Positions 7,237 to 16,554 are shown, counted from the first letter of the stretch. The stretch: 64,000 nt of DNA from Bacillus sp. ISL-55 (GCF_018613155.1 NZ_JAGGQU010000009.1:151820-215819), one strand, 5' to 3'. Translations and numbers: made by a program. The notes: a model not told the origin generated them from the sequence alone.

Positions 7237-8811
7237 CTACCTGCCCCTGCGGTTTCTTGAACCGCTGCTTTTTGTTGTTCGGCCTCCAGGTGAGCTGGAG
7301 TTGCGTCTCTCTCTTCCAGCTCTTTCCTGATTAGGTTTTTCTGAAGTAATCCTTCTGGTTCTTTCGTCACGTGCACCGGTTGAAGGGTTTGACATTCTTC
7401 CACCACCTGAACGAGGGGAAGTTGATAGCTGTCCTTCAGAATAGCTTCTTCGTCCACGCTTTGATGATGGCTGTTCTCTATCTCTGTGGTCCGGGCCATC
7501 GTAACGTGCTTCACGTCGATCTTCTGTCCGTCTCCGAGAAACTGGTTCTTTTCCTATCTTTTCGCCCCTGTGGTCTCTTTCGGGTTTGCTATCGTCTCGT
7601 CTTCTGGATCTGGTATTCTTTCCTTTATAATCACCGGATCTCTGCTTGTTTTTATTACTGGCATTATATTCACCGGTTTGGGATTCACCTTTTTTGGCAT
7701 TGCCCATGTTTTTCTTTTCGATTCTTATATTGAGCTCTGTTTCAATCTGATCCAACATTGGTCTATCTTTTGGCGAATAAAACGTTACTGCTAACCCCTC
7801 ACTTCCTGCCCTGCCCGTTCGGCCGATTCGATGGATGTAGCTTTCTGTATCAAGAGGGATGTCATAATTAAAAACATGTGTGACACCTTCAACATCAAGC
7901 CCCCTTGCCGCAACATCAGTAGCAATCAGATATTGAATTTTTGCATCACGGAACTTTTTCATGACCTGTTCCCTTTTTGCCTGCGAAAGATCACCATGAA
8001 GTTCATCACAATTAATATTATTTGCTTTCAAAGCATCATTCAACTTACTTACTCTTCTTTTCGTCCTGCAAAAAATCACACCTAAAAATGGCTGATACAG
8101 TCTAAGTGATTCAATTAAATCATTCTGTTTTGCCCTGTCTGTTGTGCTAATGGCAATTTGCTCAATGTTTTTCAGCGGAGACTGAGTTTTCTCAACCTGG
8201 ATGTATTCAGGCTTGTACATATGTTGTTTAGCCAACCTTTTGATTTCGTCCGGCATTGTCGCAGAAAAGAGTAAGGTTTGCCTTGTTTTTGGTGTCTGCT
8301 TGATTATTTCTTCAACCTCGTTCAAGAAACCGATATGAAGCATTTGATCTGCTTCATCAAGTACAAGAAAAGCTGCTTTGGAAAAATCAACTGTTTCCCT
8401 GCGGATATGGTCAAGCAATCTTCCGGGAGTTCCGATGACAATATGGATATTTTTCTTAAGCTTTTTAAGCTGTGATTCGACATCCTGCCCTCCATATACA
8501 GCAAGAACATTTATTCCATCTTTCCCCTCAAGCAGCTTATTAACTTCATGGGTAATCTGCAACGCAAGTTCTCTTGTAGGTGTAACGATTAATGCCTGTA
8601 TATGTGATTTTTCAATATCAATTTTCTCCAGGATCGGCAGCACGAAAGCAAAGGTTTTCCCTGTACCCGTCTGTGATTGTGCAATGACATCCTTGCCATT
8701 GAGCAATAACGGTATTGCTTTCGTCTGAATTGGTGTAGGCTCGGTAATTCCCTGTTGGTTTAGTGTTTCTGCAAGCTGTTCTGAAATACCTAAAGATCTA
8801 AAGTGATTCAA
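7237..8811 (-). CDS. DEAD-box ATP-dependent RNA helicase with long basic C-terminal tail
   Basis: A 524-residue helicase. The conserved motifs appear in order: a Q motif near the N-terminus, [10 protein letters not shown] (about 44-53), PTRELA, TPGR, DEAD (about 152-155), [11 protein letters not shown] and HRIGRTGR (about 327-334). From about residue 370 the protein becomes a disordered tail very rich in Arg, Ser, Gly and Asp, about 150 residues long, much longer than in a minimal helicase. Such tails bind RNA. The TTG at 8811 gives the best spacing to AGGG; a TTG two codons upstream is the alternative. The family remodels RNA in ribosome assembly, mRNA decay and cold adaptation. It resembles the Bacillus Csh helicases, but I do not assign which one. 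Confidence 0.9.
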   Translation of the reverse strand: MNHFRSLGISEQLAETLNQQGITEPTPIQTKAIPLLLNGKDVIAQSQTGTGKTFAFVLPILEKIDIEKSHIQALIVTPTRELALQITHEVNKLLEGKDGINVLAVYGGQDVESQLKKLKKNIHIVIGTPGRLLDHIRRETVDFSKAAFLVLDEADQMLHIGFLNEVEEIIKQTPKTRQTLLFSATMPDEIKRLAKQHMYKPEYIQVEKTQSPLKNIEQIAISTTDRAKQNDLIESLRLYQPFLGVIFCRTKRRVSKLNDALKANNINCDELHGDLSQAKREQVMKKFRDAKIQYLIATDVAARGLDVEGVTHVFNYDIPLDTESYIHRIGRTGRAGSEGLAVTFYSPKDRPMLDQIETELNIRIEKKNMGNAKKGESQTGEYNASNKNKQRSGDYKGKNTRSRRRDDSKPERDHRGEKIGKEPVSRRRTEDRREARYDGPDHRDREQPSSKRGRRSYSEGQLSTSPRSGGGRMSNPSTGARDERTRRITSEKPNQERAGRERRNSSSPGGRTTKSSGSRNRRGR

Positions 8812-9150
8812 ATTCAATCCCTGCTTTCTATAATAGGCTGGATTATACCAACCATCCTTCTAATTATTGCTTTTTAAGCAAGAAAATATCAAGTGCAATT
8901 ATTAATTCATATAGTTAATTATGACCTCGGAAAAATCCAGATAGTCATTCTTTCCATGAGATTCATTGCATCGGTAATGAGCTTGGCTTTTCTATAGAAA
9001 TTCATCATTTGAAAATTAATTTCCAGAAAATTATTGTAGCTTGTCCTTTTTAGGGTCAGGCTCTTTCTGTTTGGGTAAAATAATAATATGTGGATTTTCA
9101 TATTTGGCTGTGGTACGATTTATTAATTGAAGAATAGGAAGTGATTATAA
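8812..9150. other. Gene-free stretch between the helicase and the GIY-YIG gene
   Basis: About 340 AT-rich bases. It must contain the divergent promoters and the helicase leader. I see no convincing small gene, RNA element or repeat in it. The open minus-strand frame at 8919-9101 has no ribosome binding site. Confidence 0.5.
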
Positions 9151-9525
9151 GTGATTAAGATTGAACTGCCAGCACCAGACGTAGTCATTACACGAAGCAA
9201 ACAATTAGGAGAAAAGGTTGAAGCGGTTATCAGCAGTGAATATGGTTTTACGGATTACCATCGGATTCCAAGGGATAAAGGCGGAATCATCATGTTTTTC
9301 GACGCAGACGATGAATTGATGTTTGTGGGGAAAGCGCGTAAGCTTAGACCTCGCGTAAAAAAACATTTCGAGGATAATGTTTCCCCTATTAAGAACCATC
9401 GTCATGAAGTCAACAAGATAGCTGTCATTACCGTGGTAGATCCTATCGACAGAGAAATCTATGAAACCTATGCAATCAACGTACTTAAAGCCAAGTACAA
9501 TATTGATAAGGTATTTTATAAATAA
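9151..9525 (+). CDS. GIY-YIG-like / UvrC N-terminal-like nuclease family protein (YurQ type)
   Basis: A 124-residue protein whose middle part, GGIIMFFDADDELMFVGKARKLRPRV, fits a degenerate GIY-YIG core followed by the basic segment seen in UvrC N-terminal domains. The later INVLKAKYN is also typical of UvrC-type proteins. Bacillus subtilis has a short stand-alone protein of this kind, YurQ. Full UvrC cuts damaged DNA in nucleotide excision repair; the short forms have unproven roles. It starts with GTG at 9151 behind AGGAAGTGA. It is a single gene followed by a terminator. Confidence 0.7.
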   Translation: MIKIELPAPDVVITRSKQLGEKVEAVISSEYGFTDYHRIPRDKGGIIMFFDADDELMFVGKARKLRPRVKKHFEDNVSPIKNHRHEVNKIAVITVVDPIDREIYETYAINVLKAKYNIDKVFYK

Positions 9526-9550
9526 AAGAGCCTGAATTCCAGGCTCTTTT
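9524..9550. terminator. Bidirectional terminator between the GIY-YIG gene and desR
   Basis: AAAAGAGCCTG pairs with CAGGCTCTTTT. A T-run follows on the plus strand and an A-run precedes it, so it can serve both convergent genes. Confidence 0.8.
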
Positions 9551-9552
9551 AT

Positions 9553-10152
9553 TTACTTAAACCACCCTTTTTCCTTTGATTGGGTGATTGCTTCAATTCT
9601 GTTGGTTACTTGAAGCTTATCTAAGATCGTTGAGATATAATTTCTTACTGTGCCTGTCGTTAAACTTAGCTGTCCCGCGATTTCCTTTGTATTTTTCCCA
9701 TCTGCCACCAGCTCAAGCACTTCCATTTCACGTTCAGTCAGCGGATTTTCTTCGCTGTATACATCGTCCATGAGTTCTGGTGCGTATACGCGTCTCCCGC
9801 TCATTACACTGCGAATCGAGCTCGCAAGCTCCTCAGATGGGCTATCCTTTAGCAGATACCCACTCACACCAGCTTTCAGCGCACGCTGAAAATATCCTGA
9901 ACGCGCAAACGTTGTAAGAATAATAACCTTGCATCCCAGCCCTTTCAATTCTTCAGCCGCTTCCAGTCCTGTTTTTCCAGGCATTTCAATATCCATCACA
10001 CAGATATCCGGTTTTAGCTCCTTAGCAAGCGCGACAGCTTCCTCTCCATTGCTTGCCTTTCCCACGACTTCCATATCATCCTCAAGACTCAGCAGAGAGC
10101 CTAATGCCCCCAACAGCATACGCTGGTCCTCTGCAATCACAATGCGAATCAT
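9553..10152 (-). CDS. desR: Response regulator DesR (membrane-fluidity control)
   Basis: A 199-residue NarL/LuxR-type response regulator, the same length as Bacillus subtilis DesR and with nearly the same wording in many stretches (IAEDQRMLLGALGSLL, MDIEMPGKTGLEAAEELK, KDSPSEELA, SKEKGWFK). The phosphorylated Asp is D54. The C-terminal helix-turn-helix is around residues 135-190 (LTEREMEVLELVADGKNTKEIA). In B. subtilis DesR-P activates the des desaturase gene on cold shock. Here the kinase gene overlaps it by ATGA immediately upstream, and a des-like gene lies next in the cluster behind DesR-like boxes. The assignment is therefore strong. Confidence 0.95.
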   Translation of the reverse strand: MIRIVIAEDQRMLLGALGSLLSLEDDMEVVGKASNGEEAVALAKELKPDICVMDIEMPGKTGLEAAEELKGLGCKVIILTTFARSGYFQRALKAGVSGYLLKDSPSEELASSIRSVMSGRRVYAPELMDDVYSEENPLTEREMEVLELVADGKNTKEIAGQLSLTTGTVRNYISTILDKLQVTNRIEAITQSKEKGWFK

Positions 10153-11288
10153 ATCAGGTCCTCCCCGCCCGTTTGTTTTAATACTTTAGGAATCTTAATC
10201 AACAGCGTCGTACCGTCCTTAGAAAATATATCGAGGGTGCCATTCACGAACTCGAGACGTTCTCTCATGCCATGAAGTCCACTGCCTTTATACAGGTCCT
10301 CATCTGTTATATCCCCGACCCCATTATCGCTTACTTCCGCAACTAGCTCCTTCTCTGTTTGCTTTATGGAGATGCTGCAGGTTGATGCCTTACTATGCTT
10401 TACTACGTTCGTAACTGCCTCTTTTAAACACATGCTAAGGATATTCTCTGACAACAAGGACACGTTGTTGAGATTAAATTCCTCTTCATCACCGATAAAC
10501 TTGATCTCAGCAGCTTTTAACATTTGGCTGACATGTATCAGTTCGTCGCGGACCCGGATCCCTCTCATTTCGGCAACCATTTTTCTTACTTCATTCAGTG
10601 CGGTTCTCGCCGTTTGCTGGACATCCTTCAATTCTTCTTTTGCCAGTTCTGGATCTTTATTGATTAATTTCCGTGCTAAGTCACTTTTGAGCCCGATCAG
10701 GGATAGTTTTTGACCGAGAGTATCATGTAGATCACGGGCAATCCTCTGTCGTTCCTCTATTTTAACAAGATCTGAAATCCGCTTGTTCGCATCCTCAAGC
10801 TTCTCTTCCAGTTCTCCTCTTTCATTTCTGTTATGGATACTAAACGGAAGCAGGATGACACCGATCCATACAATCACAATGATTGGCAGCTGTTTGATGA
10901 AAAAATCTTCCTTCAGGACAATTTCAAAGTTAATGACGATAGATGTCCCTATTAGATGGATGAAATAAAGAACAAGGAATGGAAGCCGGTCTTTGATATT
11001 TCCAATAAAATATGCAATAAAAAACGCGAAATATATGTAACTGAAAAGACTTGTCGATGCTATGGAAATTCCGATCAATATACAAGTCCATAGATATACT
11101 GTCCAGCCTTTTGAGACAAAGGCCACCCAGTATACGAGAAAGAACAATAGGGTCAGGATGATGCCGACCACTTTGCTGATTGTTGTTGGCATCTGCCATA
11201 TGAAGTAAAAAGGCAATATAGCAAGGATTGTCCAAATGTATGGTGAAATGCCGGTACTTCTAAGCGAATTGAGAAAATTTTTAATCAT
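10149..11288 (-). CDS. desK: Membrane thermosensor histidine kinase DesK
   Basis: A 379-residue sensor kinase. The first 150 residues form several transmembrane segments (about five), followed by a coiled linker (ERGELEEKLEDANKRISDL) and the HisKA_3 dimerisation domain RQRIARDLHDTLGQKLS. The phosphorylated His falls at residue 188, the same number as in B. subtilis DesK. The HATPase domain carries SDNGVGD and GSGLHGMRERL. ATG at 11288 is chosen because AGAGG lies 7 bases upstream, and the upstream in-frame ATG lacks a site. DesK switches from phosphatase to kinase when membrane lipids become ordered in the cold. Its last codons overlap the desR start (ATGA). Confidence 0.95.
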   Translation of the reverse strand: MIKNFLNSLRSTGISPYIWTILAILPFYFIWQMPTTISKVVGIILTLLFFLVYWVAFVSKGWTVYLWTCILIGISIASTSLFSYIYFAFFIAYFIGNIKDRLPFLVLYFIHLIGTSIVINFEIVLKEDFFIKQLPIIVIVWIGVILLPFSIHNRNERGELEEKLEDANKRISDLVKIEERQRIARDLHDTLGQKLSLIGLKSDLARKLINKDPELAKEELKDVQQTARTALNEVRKMVAEMRGIRVRDELIHVSQMLKAAEIKFIGDEEEFNLNNVSLLSENILSMCLKEAVTNVVKHSKASTCSISIKQTEKELVAEVSDNGVGDITDEDLYKGSGLHGMRERLEFVNGTLDIFSKDGTTLLIKIPKVLKQTGGEDLI

Positions 11289-11410
11289 ATCAGAACCTCT
11301 GCTTTTAAACATTTATACGTTTATTTTACCATATGAAAAATTTGTCAGCTCATAAAAAATCACTCCCCTTATTCCAGAAGTAGTGCATCCAGGAATAAGG
11401 GGAGCTGAGA

Positions 11411-12445
11411 TTAAAGTTCAGGCTTCGTCTGAGCCGTCATTTTACTGTTTTGCTTATATGCTTTCATTTCCTTAAAGCTGATAAACTGCTTATTCCGTTC
11501 ATCCCACAAACGGAACTTCAGGGATGTTAAGCTTGTAGAAAGTGTTATTGTCGGCACATTTTGCAAAGGCTTTGTGTTTTTGTGGACCTCTTCAAGCTTA
11601 TAATTTGGAACCCTTGGGCTTAAATGATGAACATGGTGATAGCCGATGTTGCCAGTAATCCACTGTAGCACTTTAGGCAGCTGATAAAAAGAACTTCCTT
11701 CCACCGCAGCTCTTACGTATTCCCAATCCTTATCAGCTTCGAAATAAGAATCTTCGAATGTATGCTGTACATAAAATAGCCAAATGCCGAACATTCCTGC
11801 AATGAAGAAGATTGGACCTTCAACCATTATGAATGCCTTCCAGCCAATTGCCCAAATCATAAGACCAGCAATTCCGAAAATCAACACATTCGTTAAATAA
11901 GTGTTCAGGCGCTCCTTCATCCTTGCACCTTTCCGGTTAAAACGGTTTGTGATCAAAACGATATAAATCGGTCCCAGAACAAACATCACCAACGGATTGC
12001 GGTACATTCTATATGCAAGCTTCTTCCACATTGGAGCATCCATATATTCGTCAACTGTCAATACCCAGATGTCGCCTGTCCCGCGCTTGTCCAAGTTGCT
12101 GCTCGTTGCGTGATGAACAGAATGTTCATGTCCCCATTGGCTATACGGGAACAATGTCAAAACTCCCGTCAGTGTACCAATCACTTTGTTTGCTGTACGA
12201 TTTTTAAAGAATGAATGATGCGTACAGTCATGGAAGATAATGAAGATCCTGATCATGAAACCAGCTGCAAGAACAGCGATTCCAAGAGTCAACAAATAGG
12301 AAATCTCAAGGCTTTTGTAGGCCAGAAACCATAAAACCAAAAATGGAATGACCGTATTGATTATTTGTATGATACTATCTTTAATGTTAGAGCTTTCATA
12401 AGGGGCGACCTGTTTTCTAAGTTCTTTTGCGTTGTGAGTTGCCAT
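11411..12445 (-). CDS. des: Acyl-lipid fatty acid desaturase
   Basis: A 344-residue integral membrane desaturase. The three histidine boxes that bind the di-iron centre are present: HDCTHH (about 72-77), HEHSVHH (about 106-112) and HHVHH (about 270-274). Four hydrophobic segments lie around them. The enzyme inserts a cis double bond into membrane phospholipid acyl chains, which restores fluidity in the cold. It lies just upstream of desK-desR on the same strand, as in Bacillus. Two DesR-like palindromic boxes sit immediately upstream of its promoter, which fits activation by phosphorylated DesR. Confidence 0.93.
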   Translation of the reverse strand: MATHNAKELRKQVAPYESSNIKDSIIQIINTVIPFLVLWFLAYKSLEISYLLTLGIAVLAAGFMIRIFIIFHDCTHHSFFKNRTANKVIGTLTGVLTLFPYSQWGHEHSVHHATSSNLDKRGTGDIWVLTVDEYMDAPMWKKLAYRMYRNPLVMFVLGPIYIVLITNRFNRKGARMKERLNTYLTNVLIFGIAGLMIWAIGWKAFIMVEGPIFFIAGMFGIWLFYVQHTFEDSYFEADKDWEYVRAAVEGSSFYQLPKVLQWITGNIGYHHVHHLSPRVPNYKLEEVHKNTKPLQNVPTITLSTSLTSLKFRLWDERNKQFISFKEMKAYKQNSKMTAQTKPEL

Positions 12446-12485
12446 CTTGATATTAATTCCCCTTTCGGATTTGTTAGTTAACCAA

Positions 12486-12514
12486 ATTATAAACAAGGGA
12501 AATGATTCTGTGCA
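12486..12514 (-). promoter_or_regulatory. Promoter of des with weak -35
   Basis: On the minus strand the perfect -10 TATAAT (12486-12491) stands 17 bases from TGCACA (12509-12514), a poor -35. A good -10 with a poor -35 is the pattern of a promoter that needs an activator, here presumably DesR. Confidence 0.65.
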
Positions 12515-12522
12515 GTAGCAGG

Positions 12523-12552
12523 TGTCATGCATGACACATGATAAATGTCATG
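12523..12552. promoter_or_regulatory. Tandem DesR-like binding boxes
   Basis: The perfect palindrome TGTCATGCATGACA (12523-12536) is followed by a second, imperfect inverted repeat CATGATAAATGTCATG (12537-12552). They lie directly upstream of the -35 of des. The position and the two-site layout match what is known for DesR in B. subtilis; binding here is inferred. Confidence 0.75.
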
Positions 12553-12760
12553 TTTCGTTAGAATCCTTCCTTAAAACCTTGTTATATCAAGGTTCTTTCA
12601 TTGGTACCAGGTAATAATATTTGTTGATATTTTTTTAAAAAGGGCTAAATTAGTAATACCATTGCTAAAAATTCGAAACCTCCTTTATCTGCTGAAACTT
12701 ATTTTTCATCTGAAAAATTACCCGACTTATCCAATATCAAACACAAAATTAGAGTTCACA

Positions 12761-13051
12761 CTAAATATTTTTGCTGTTTGGCATAAAATCCTTTGTCTTT
12801 TCTGTTCTGATTGAATATTCATCCAGCCACTCAAAATATATGCCTTCATTACAAGACTTCCCTAAGATCTCTTGTGCAACGGGAGGATAGGGATTACTCC
12901 TTATATGAAGTGTCAGTTTATTTAGCACCTTGCTGTAATCCATTGACTCACATTTGGTCATCCACATAAGAATCGTTTCACTCTTCAATGTTACAAGCGG
13001 ATAAACTTTTTCAATAAGATTGAGGACTTTGAGCGCTTCTATCTTCGTCAT
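12761..13051 (-). CDS. G39P-like (phage helicase loader/inhibitor N-terminal domain) small protein
   Basis: A 96-residue protein. The pattern KVLNLIEKVYP, then MWMTKCESMDYSKVLNKL, then SNPYPPVAQEIL resembles the N-terminal domain of SPP1 G39P-type proteins, which control loading of the phage replicative helicase. This match is from memory of the family pattern and was not searched. The start is ATG at 13051 with GGAG 7 bases upstream. It stands alone; no other phage genes are near it. It could be a domesticated phage remnant or an unrelated small protein. Confidence 0.5.
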   Translation of the reverse strand: MTKIEALKVLNLIEKVYPLVTLKSETILMWMTKCESMDYSKVLNKLTLHIRSNPYPPVAQEILGKSCNEGIYFEWLDEYSIRTEKTKDFMPNSKNI

Positions 13052-13187
13052 ATGCATGCTCCTTTTCTTGGAAAATCCACAGTATTAGATTTTTTCCATG
13101 AATGCTAGAAAGATACATATGTTTATGTTCAAAATAATTTTTTAACTGTAATATAGTAAAAAAGACAGTTAAGAAGGTGAAACAATA

Positions 13188-14018
13188 TTGAAAACAGCCA
13201 TTGTAACTGGCTCCTCAGGCGGATTTGGTGAATTGATCGCCATCGAGTTGGCAAAATCAGGTTTTCAGGTGATCGCAACAATGCGAAACCTCAATAAAAA
13301 AGAAAACTTGCTGCAACTAGCAGCCGCTGAAAATGTGACAGATAAGATTACTGTTTTTCCATTGGATGTTACGATGCAAGAATCAATCGAGAAATTTAAA
13401 GTGTTTGTGCAATCCCTTGTTTCTGTAAATGTGCTCGTCAACAATGCGGGATATGCTCAGGGTGGGTTTTCTGAGGAATTGACAGTGGATGAATATCGAA
13501 GTCAATTTGAAACGAACTTCTTTGGCGTTATCGCTGTCACGCAGGCTGTCCTCCCTGCCATGCGCAGGCAGGGGTCGGGTAAAATCATCAATATGAGCAG
13601 CATCAGCGGCAGATTTGGATTCCCCGGATTGTCTCCCTACGTTTCTTCTAAACATGCCCTTGAAGGATACAGCGAAAGTTTAAGGCTAGAGTTAAAACCT
13701 TTTGGAATAGATGTAGTCCTTATCGAACCGGGTTCTTACAAAACAAACATCTGGCAAAGCATCGAAAACGTATCACTGCCAAATGATTCACCATATGAAT
13801 TGCTGAAGGATTCGATAATGGAAACATTAACAGCCGGGCAAGATTCTTACGGAGATCCACTCGACGTTGCCAGGCTAGCAGCGTCAATTGCTTCAAATGA
13901 AAGCACACCAAAACTGAGGTACCCTATTGGAAAAGGAGTCAAGACCATGCTTCAATTAAAGAACTATCTCCCCTGGAAAACAATCGAAAGAATCGTATTG
14001 AAAAAACTAAAGTTATAA
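13188..14018 (+). CDS. SDR family oxidoreductase
   Basis: A 276-residue classical short-chain dehydrogenase. TGSSGGFG (7-14), NNAG (85-88), the catalytic Ser in NMSSISG and YVSSK (151-155) are all present. The extended C-terminus with a hydrophobic stretch places it among the 270-280-residue SDRs of Bacillus that act on lipophilic substrates. It starts with TTG at 13188 behind AAGGTGA. It is a single gene, followed by a tandem hairpin array instead of a conventional terminator. The exact substrate is unknown. Confidence 0.85.
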   Translation: MKTAIVTGSSGGFGELIAIELAKSGFQVIATMRNLNKKENLLQLAAAENVTDKITVFPLDVTMQESIEKFKVFVQSLVSVNVLVNNAGYAQGGFSEELTVDEYRSQFETNFFGVIAVTQAVLPAMRRQGSGKIINMSSISGRFGFPGLSPYVSSKHALEGYSESLRLELKPFGIDVVLIEPGSYKTNIWQSIENVSLPNDSPYELLKDSIMETLTAGQDSYGDPLDVARLAASIASNESTPKLRYPIGKGVKTMLQLKNYLPWKTIERIVLKKLKL

Positions 14019-14098
14019 TGTGCCAACCGAAAAAAATCATATTTTGACTGGGTCTGCTCTGTATAAAGAGTTCTTAGGATCCGATATACAAATTCATC

Positions 14099-14417
14099 TT
14101 AATTGTATCCTTATATGATTTGGTAACCCTGCATAAGGGTATGATTCAAGCTTAATTGTACCCTAATATGTTCCGGTAACCCTGCATAAGGGTATGATTC
14201 AAGCTTAATTGTACCCTTATTTGGACCAAGAACCCTGCATAAGGGTACGATTCTACCTTAATTGTACCCTTATATGGACCAAAAACCCTGCATAAGGGTA
14301 CGATTCTACCTTAATTGTACCCTTATATGGACCAGGAACCCTTTATAAGGGTACGATTCTACCTTTAATTGCACCCTTATATGGACCAAAAACCCTGCAT
14401 AAGGGTACGATTCTGCC
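14099..14417. repeat. Tandem hairpin array 1 (53-bp unit, about six copies)
   Basis: Roughly six head-to-tail copies of a 53-bp unit. Each contains GTACCCTTAT and, about 18 bases later, ATAAGGGTAC, a perfect 10-bp inverted repeat. The stem can extend outward with a T/G pair. The units differ by point changes and adjoin directly with no spacers. No reading frame or ribosome binding site is associated. It is one of three arrays with the same architecture in this window. Confidence 0.85.
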
Positions 14418-14611
14418 CTCGAAGCCCCTACACAAATTTAAATTTTTCTTTCCCCACTCCGCTCTTTTCTTTTGAAAAGAGTTTTTTATTTTGCCGTTTT
14501 CATTCCCAGACTGAGGGGATTGTGCAACCAACAATTTAAAAAAATCGTCTTACAAAAAAAGGTTTTTTTACCACAAGAGAGAAATTTAATAGGTCTGAAG
14601 GGAGAATAGTC

Positions 14612-15538
14612 ATGAATAATGGTTTATGGATATTTAAAATTATATTGGTGAAGGCACTTTACATCCTAGCCTTGATAGGAGCTTTCTTGCTCGGAATAAG
14701 CTTTCTGCTTTCTTTCACTGCTCTATTTAATTTTGATAGAAAGCCAGGTGAACATTTAGCGATATCTTTTCATGGGTTTCAGCTGCAGATGGAAACAATT
14801 TTTGCTCAATTAACTGAATTCAGTTTTAAAAGTATTTTTGAATTTGTCAAAGAACCGAATGCTTTGGATAGTTTTATAGCTTCCTATAAAGTTCTAGGCA
14901 TTTCACTAGTGGCAATCATTATGCTGGGAAGCATGATTGGATTCCTGGTAATCTTGTTACCAATTAAATTAAGGAGAAGTTTTCATCAATTTCTGGATTA
15001 TTTTGAAGGACTTCCTGACCTTTTGTTCATTTTCATCATTAATATGCTTAACATCTACCTGTTGCAGGAATTTAACTTTAAAATTTTTCCAATGTATGGA
15101 TTTGGTTCTTCACAGCCTGTCGCTTTCCCTGTCATCGTTATCTCTTTTTTGCCTGCAGTCCTTTTTGGCTTATATTTAATCAAATGTATGGAAGACGAAG
15201 AACAGGCTCAATACGTCCAGTTAGGATATTCTAAAGGCTTATCCAAGTCTTATTTATATGCTGTTTACATGCTGCGGAATGTACTGCCTGTTTTATCGCT
15301 TAAATTCCGGGTCACCCTTTATATGATGCTTTCCAATTTGATCCTGGTCGAACATATGTATCATTACAATATTGCACTATCAAACCAAATCTTTGAACAG
15401 GTCTTCAGAGGACAACATGTATTGCCGCTAATCTATGGAATTGGAATTTTAATTTTCCCGGTAATTATCCTTGAGTACGTTATCAAACTAATCGTTAAAG
15501 TGACTGTGATCAGGAAAAGAGGAGAATTCCAGTTATGA
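14612..15538 (+). CDS. ABC transporter permease, oligopeptide/dipeptide (OppB-like) type
   Basis: A 308-residue integral membrane protein with about six hydrophobic segments. The conserved cytoplasmic loop that contacts the ATPase is recognisable as QYVQLGYSKGLSKSYLYAVYMLRNVL. It is of OppB/DppB type but divergent. ATG at 14612 is preceded by AGGGAG. Its stop overlaps the start of the second permease gene (ATGA), so the two form a translationally coupled heterodimer. No ATPase or substrate-binding protein gene is adjacent, so partners must be encoded elsewhere. Substrate unknown. Confidence 0.75.
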   Translation: MNNGLWIFKIILVKALYILALIGAFLLGISFLLSFTALFNFDRKPGEHLAISFHGFQLQMETIFAQLTEFSFKSIFEFVKEPNALDSFIASYKVLGISLVAIIMLGSMIGFLVILLPIKLRRSFHQFLDYFEGLPDLLFIFIINMLNIYLLQEFNFKIFPMYGFGSSQPVAFPVIVISFLPAVLFGLYLIKCMEDEEQAQYVQLGYSKGLSKSYLYAVYMLRNVLPVLSLKFRVTLYMMLSNLILVEHMYHYNIALSNQIFEQVFRGQHVLPLIYGIGILIFPVIILEYVIKLIVKVTVIRKRGEFQL

Positions 15539-16554
15539 AATTACCAACATATCGTAAAACCAAAATCAGCCTCGCTGTCTTGCTGGCCTTATTGATTGCC
15601 AGTATTCTCTATGATTATATTGGTCCTGAGGATTATCGTTCGATGCTTGACCAGCTATATGATGAAAACGGAGACGTCCTGGAAAATCCACCTTATCCTC
15701 CCAGTAAAGACTTTCTTCTGGGTACTGACCGTGATGCTCGGGATAATTTGCTTCTGATTTTAGATGGACTGAAATATACCATTGCAGCTGTATTTATTGT
15801 TTCTCTAGCAAGAGTAATCATTGGCGCCGTGTTAGGCTTAATCACTGAAACCTGGGTACCTGCCATAAAAGCATTTGTTAAGGCCTTTTTCCTGCCTTTT
15901 CATTATGTCCCTTTACTGCTGGTCGCTGTCATATTGATGGATTCTGTCATTTTTCCTTTTAACAATATACCCGTAATCGTTAAAATCGAATACCAGTTGA
16001 TTGTTTTATTCCTTCTTGGCTTTCCCGCTGTCTTTTTCTTCACAACAGATTTAGTTAAGGAAATCAGCACGAAATCGTATGTGACATGTTCAGCATTGCT
16101 AGGAGGAAGTAAATTTCATATTGTAAGAGTGCAGATCCTGCCACACCTTAAACCTCATTTGATTCTGTTGTTCGTCCAGCAGGTATTACAAACCCTGCAA
16201 ATATTGATGGGATTGGCCATATTTCGTCTTTTTCTCGGTGGACGCCATGAGGAAAAGATTTATAATACGTCTTATCCAAAGTCCATCACCAATGAACTTG
16301 CAGGACTCACAGGCCAAAATTTCTGGACACTTAAAAATGCTCCATGGGTCGCCTTCAGTTCCATGGGGTTGCTGCTAGTAATTTTCATCCTTGTTATTGT
16401 AATCAAGAATGAAATAATCACTAATATGGAAAGACAACCTGAACAATCAGGCCTGTCATATCCCAAAACAAAACAACAAGATATAAAAGAAGACGATGAT
16501 AATATTCCTTCGGCAAAATTCATCCCAATCCAACAAAAGGTGCCCGATCAATAG
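15535..16554 (+). CDS. ABC transporter permease, OppC-like type
   Basis: A 339-residue integral membrane protein. A single N-terminal segment is followed by an extracellular loop with PPYPPSKDFLLGTDRDARDN, which corresponds to the conserved PP...HPLGTDxxGRD signature of OppC/DppC permeases. Five further hydrophobic segments and an EAA-like loop (CSALLGGSKFHIVRVQILPHLKP) follow. The C-terminus is a hydrophilic tail of about 40 residues. It overlaps the OppB-like gene upstream. The stop codon lies inside the loop of a strong terminator hairpin. The pair lacks local ATPases and a binding protein. Confidence 0.78.
   Translation: MKLPTYRKTKISLAVLLALLIASILYDYIGPEDYRSMLDQLYDENGDVLENPPYPPSKDFLLGTDRDARDNLLLILDGLKYTIAAVFIVSLARVIIGAVLGLITETWVPAIKAFVKAFFLPFHYVPLLLVAVILMDSVIFPFNNIPVIVKIEYQLIVLFLLGFPAVFFFTTDLVKEISTKSYVTCSALLGGSKFHIVRVQILPHLKPHLILLFVQQVLQTLQILMGLAIFRLFLGGRHEEKIYNTSYPKSITNELAGLTGQNFWTLKNAPWVAFSSMGLLLVIFILVIVIKNEIITNMERQPEQSGLSYPKTKQQDIKEDDDNIPSAKFIPIQQKVPDQ

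Noticed and set aside
8919..9101. 60-residue minus-strand frame between the helicase and GIY-YIG genes
   Set aside because: It has no ribosome binding site, an odd composition and no family resemblance.
13051..13188. Prophage remnant around the G39P-like gene
   Set aside because: No integrase, terminase, capsid or attachment site is visible nearby; only this one small protein looks phage-like.
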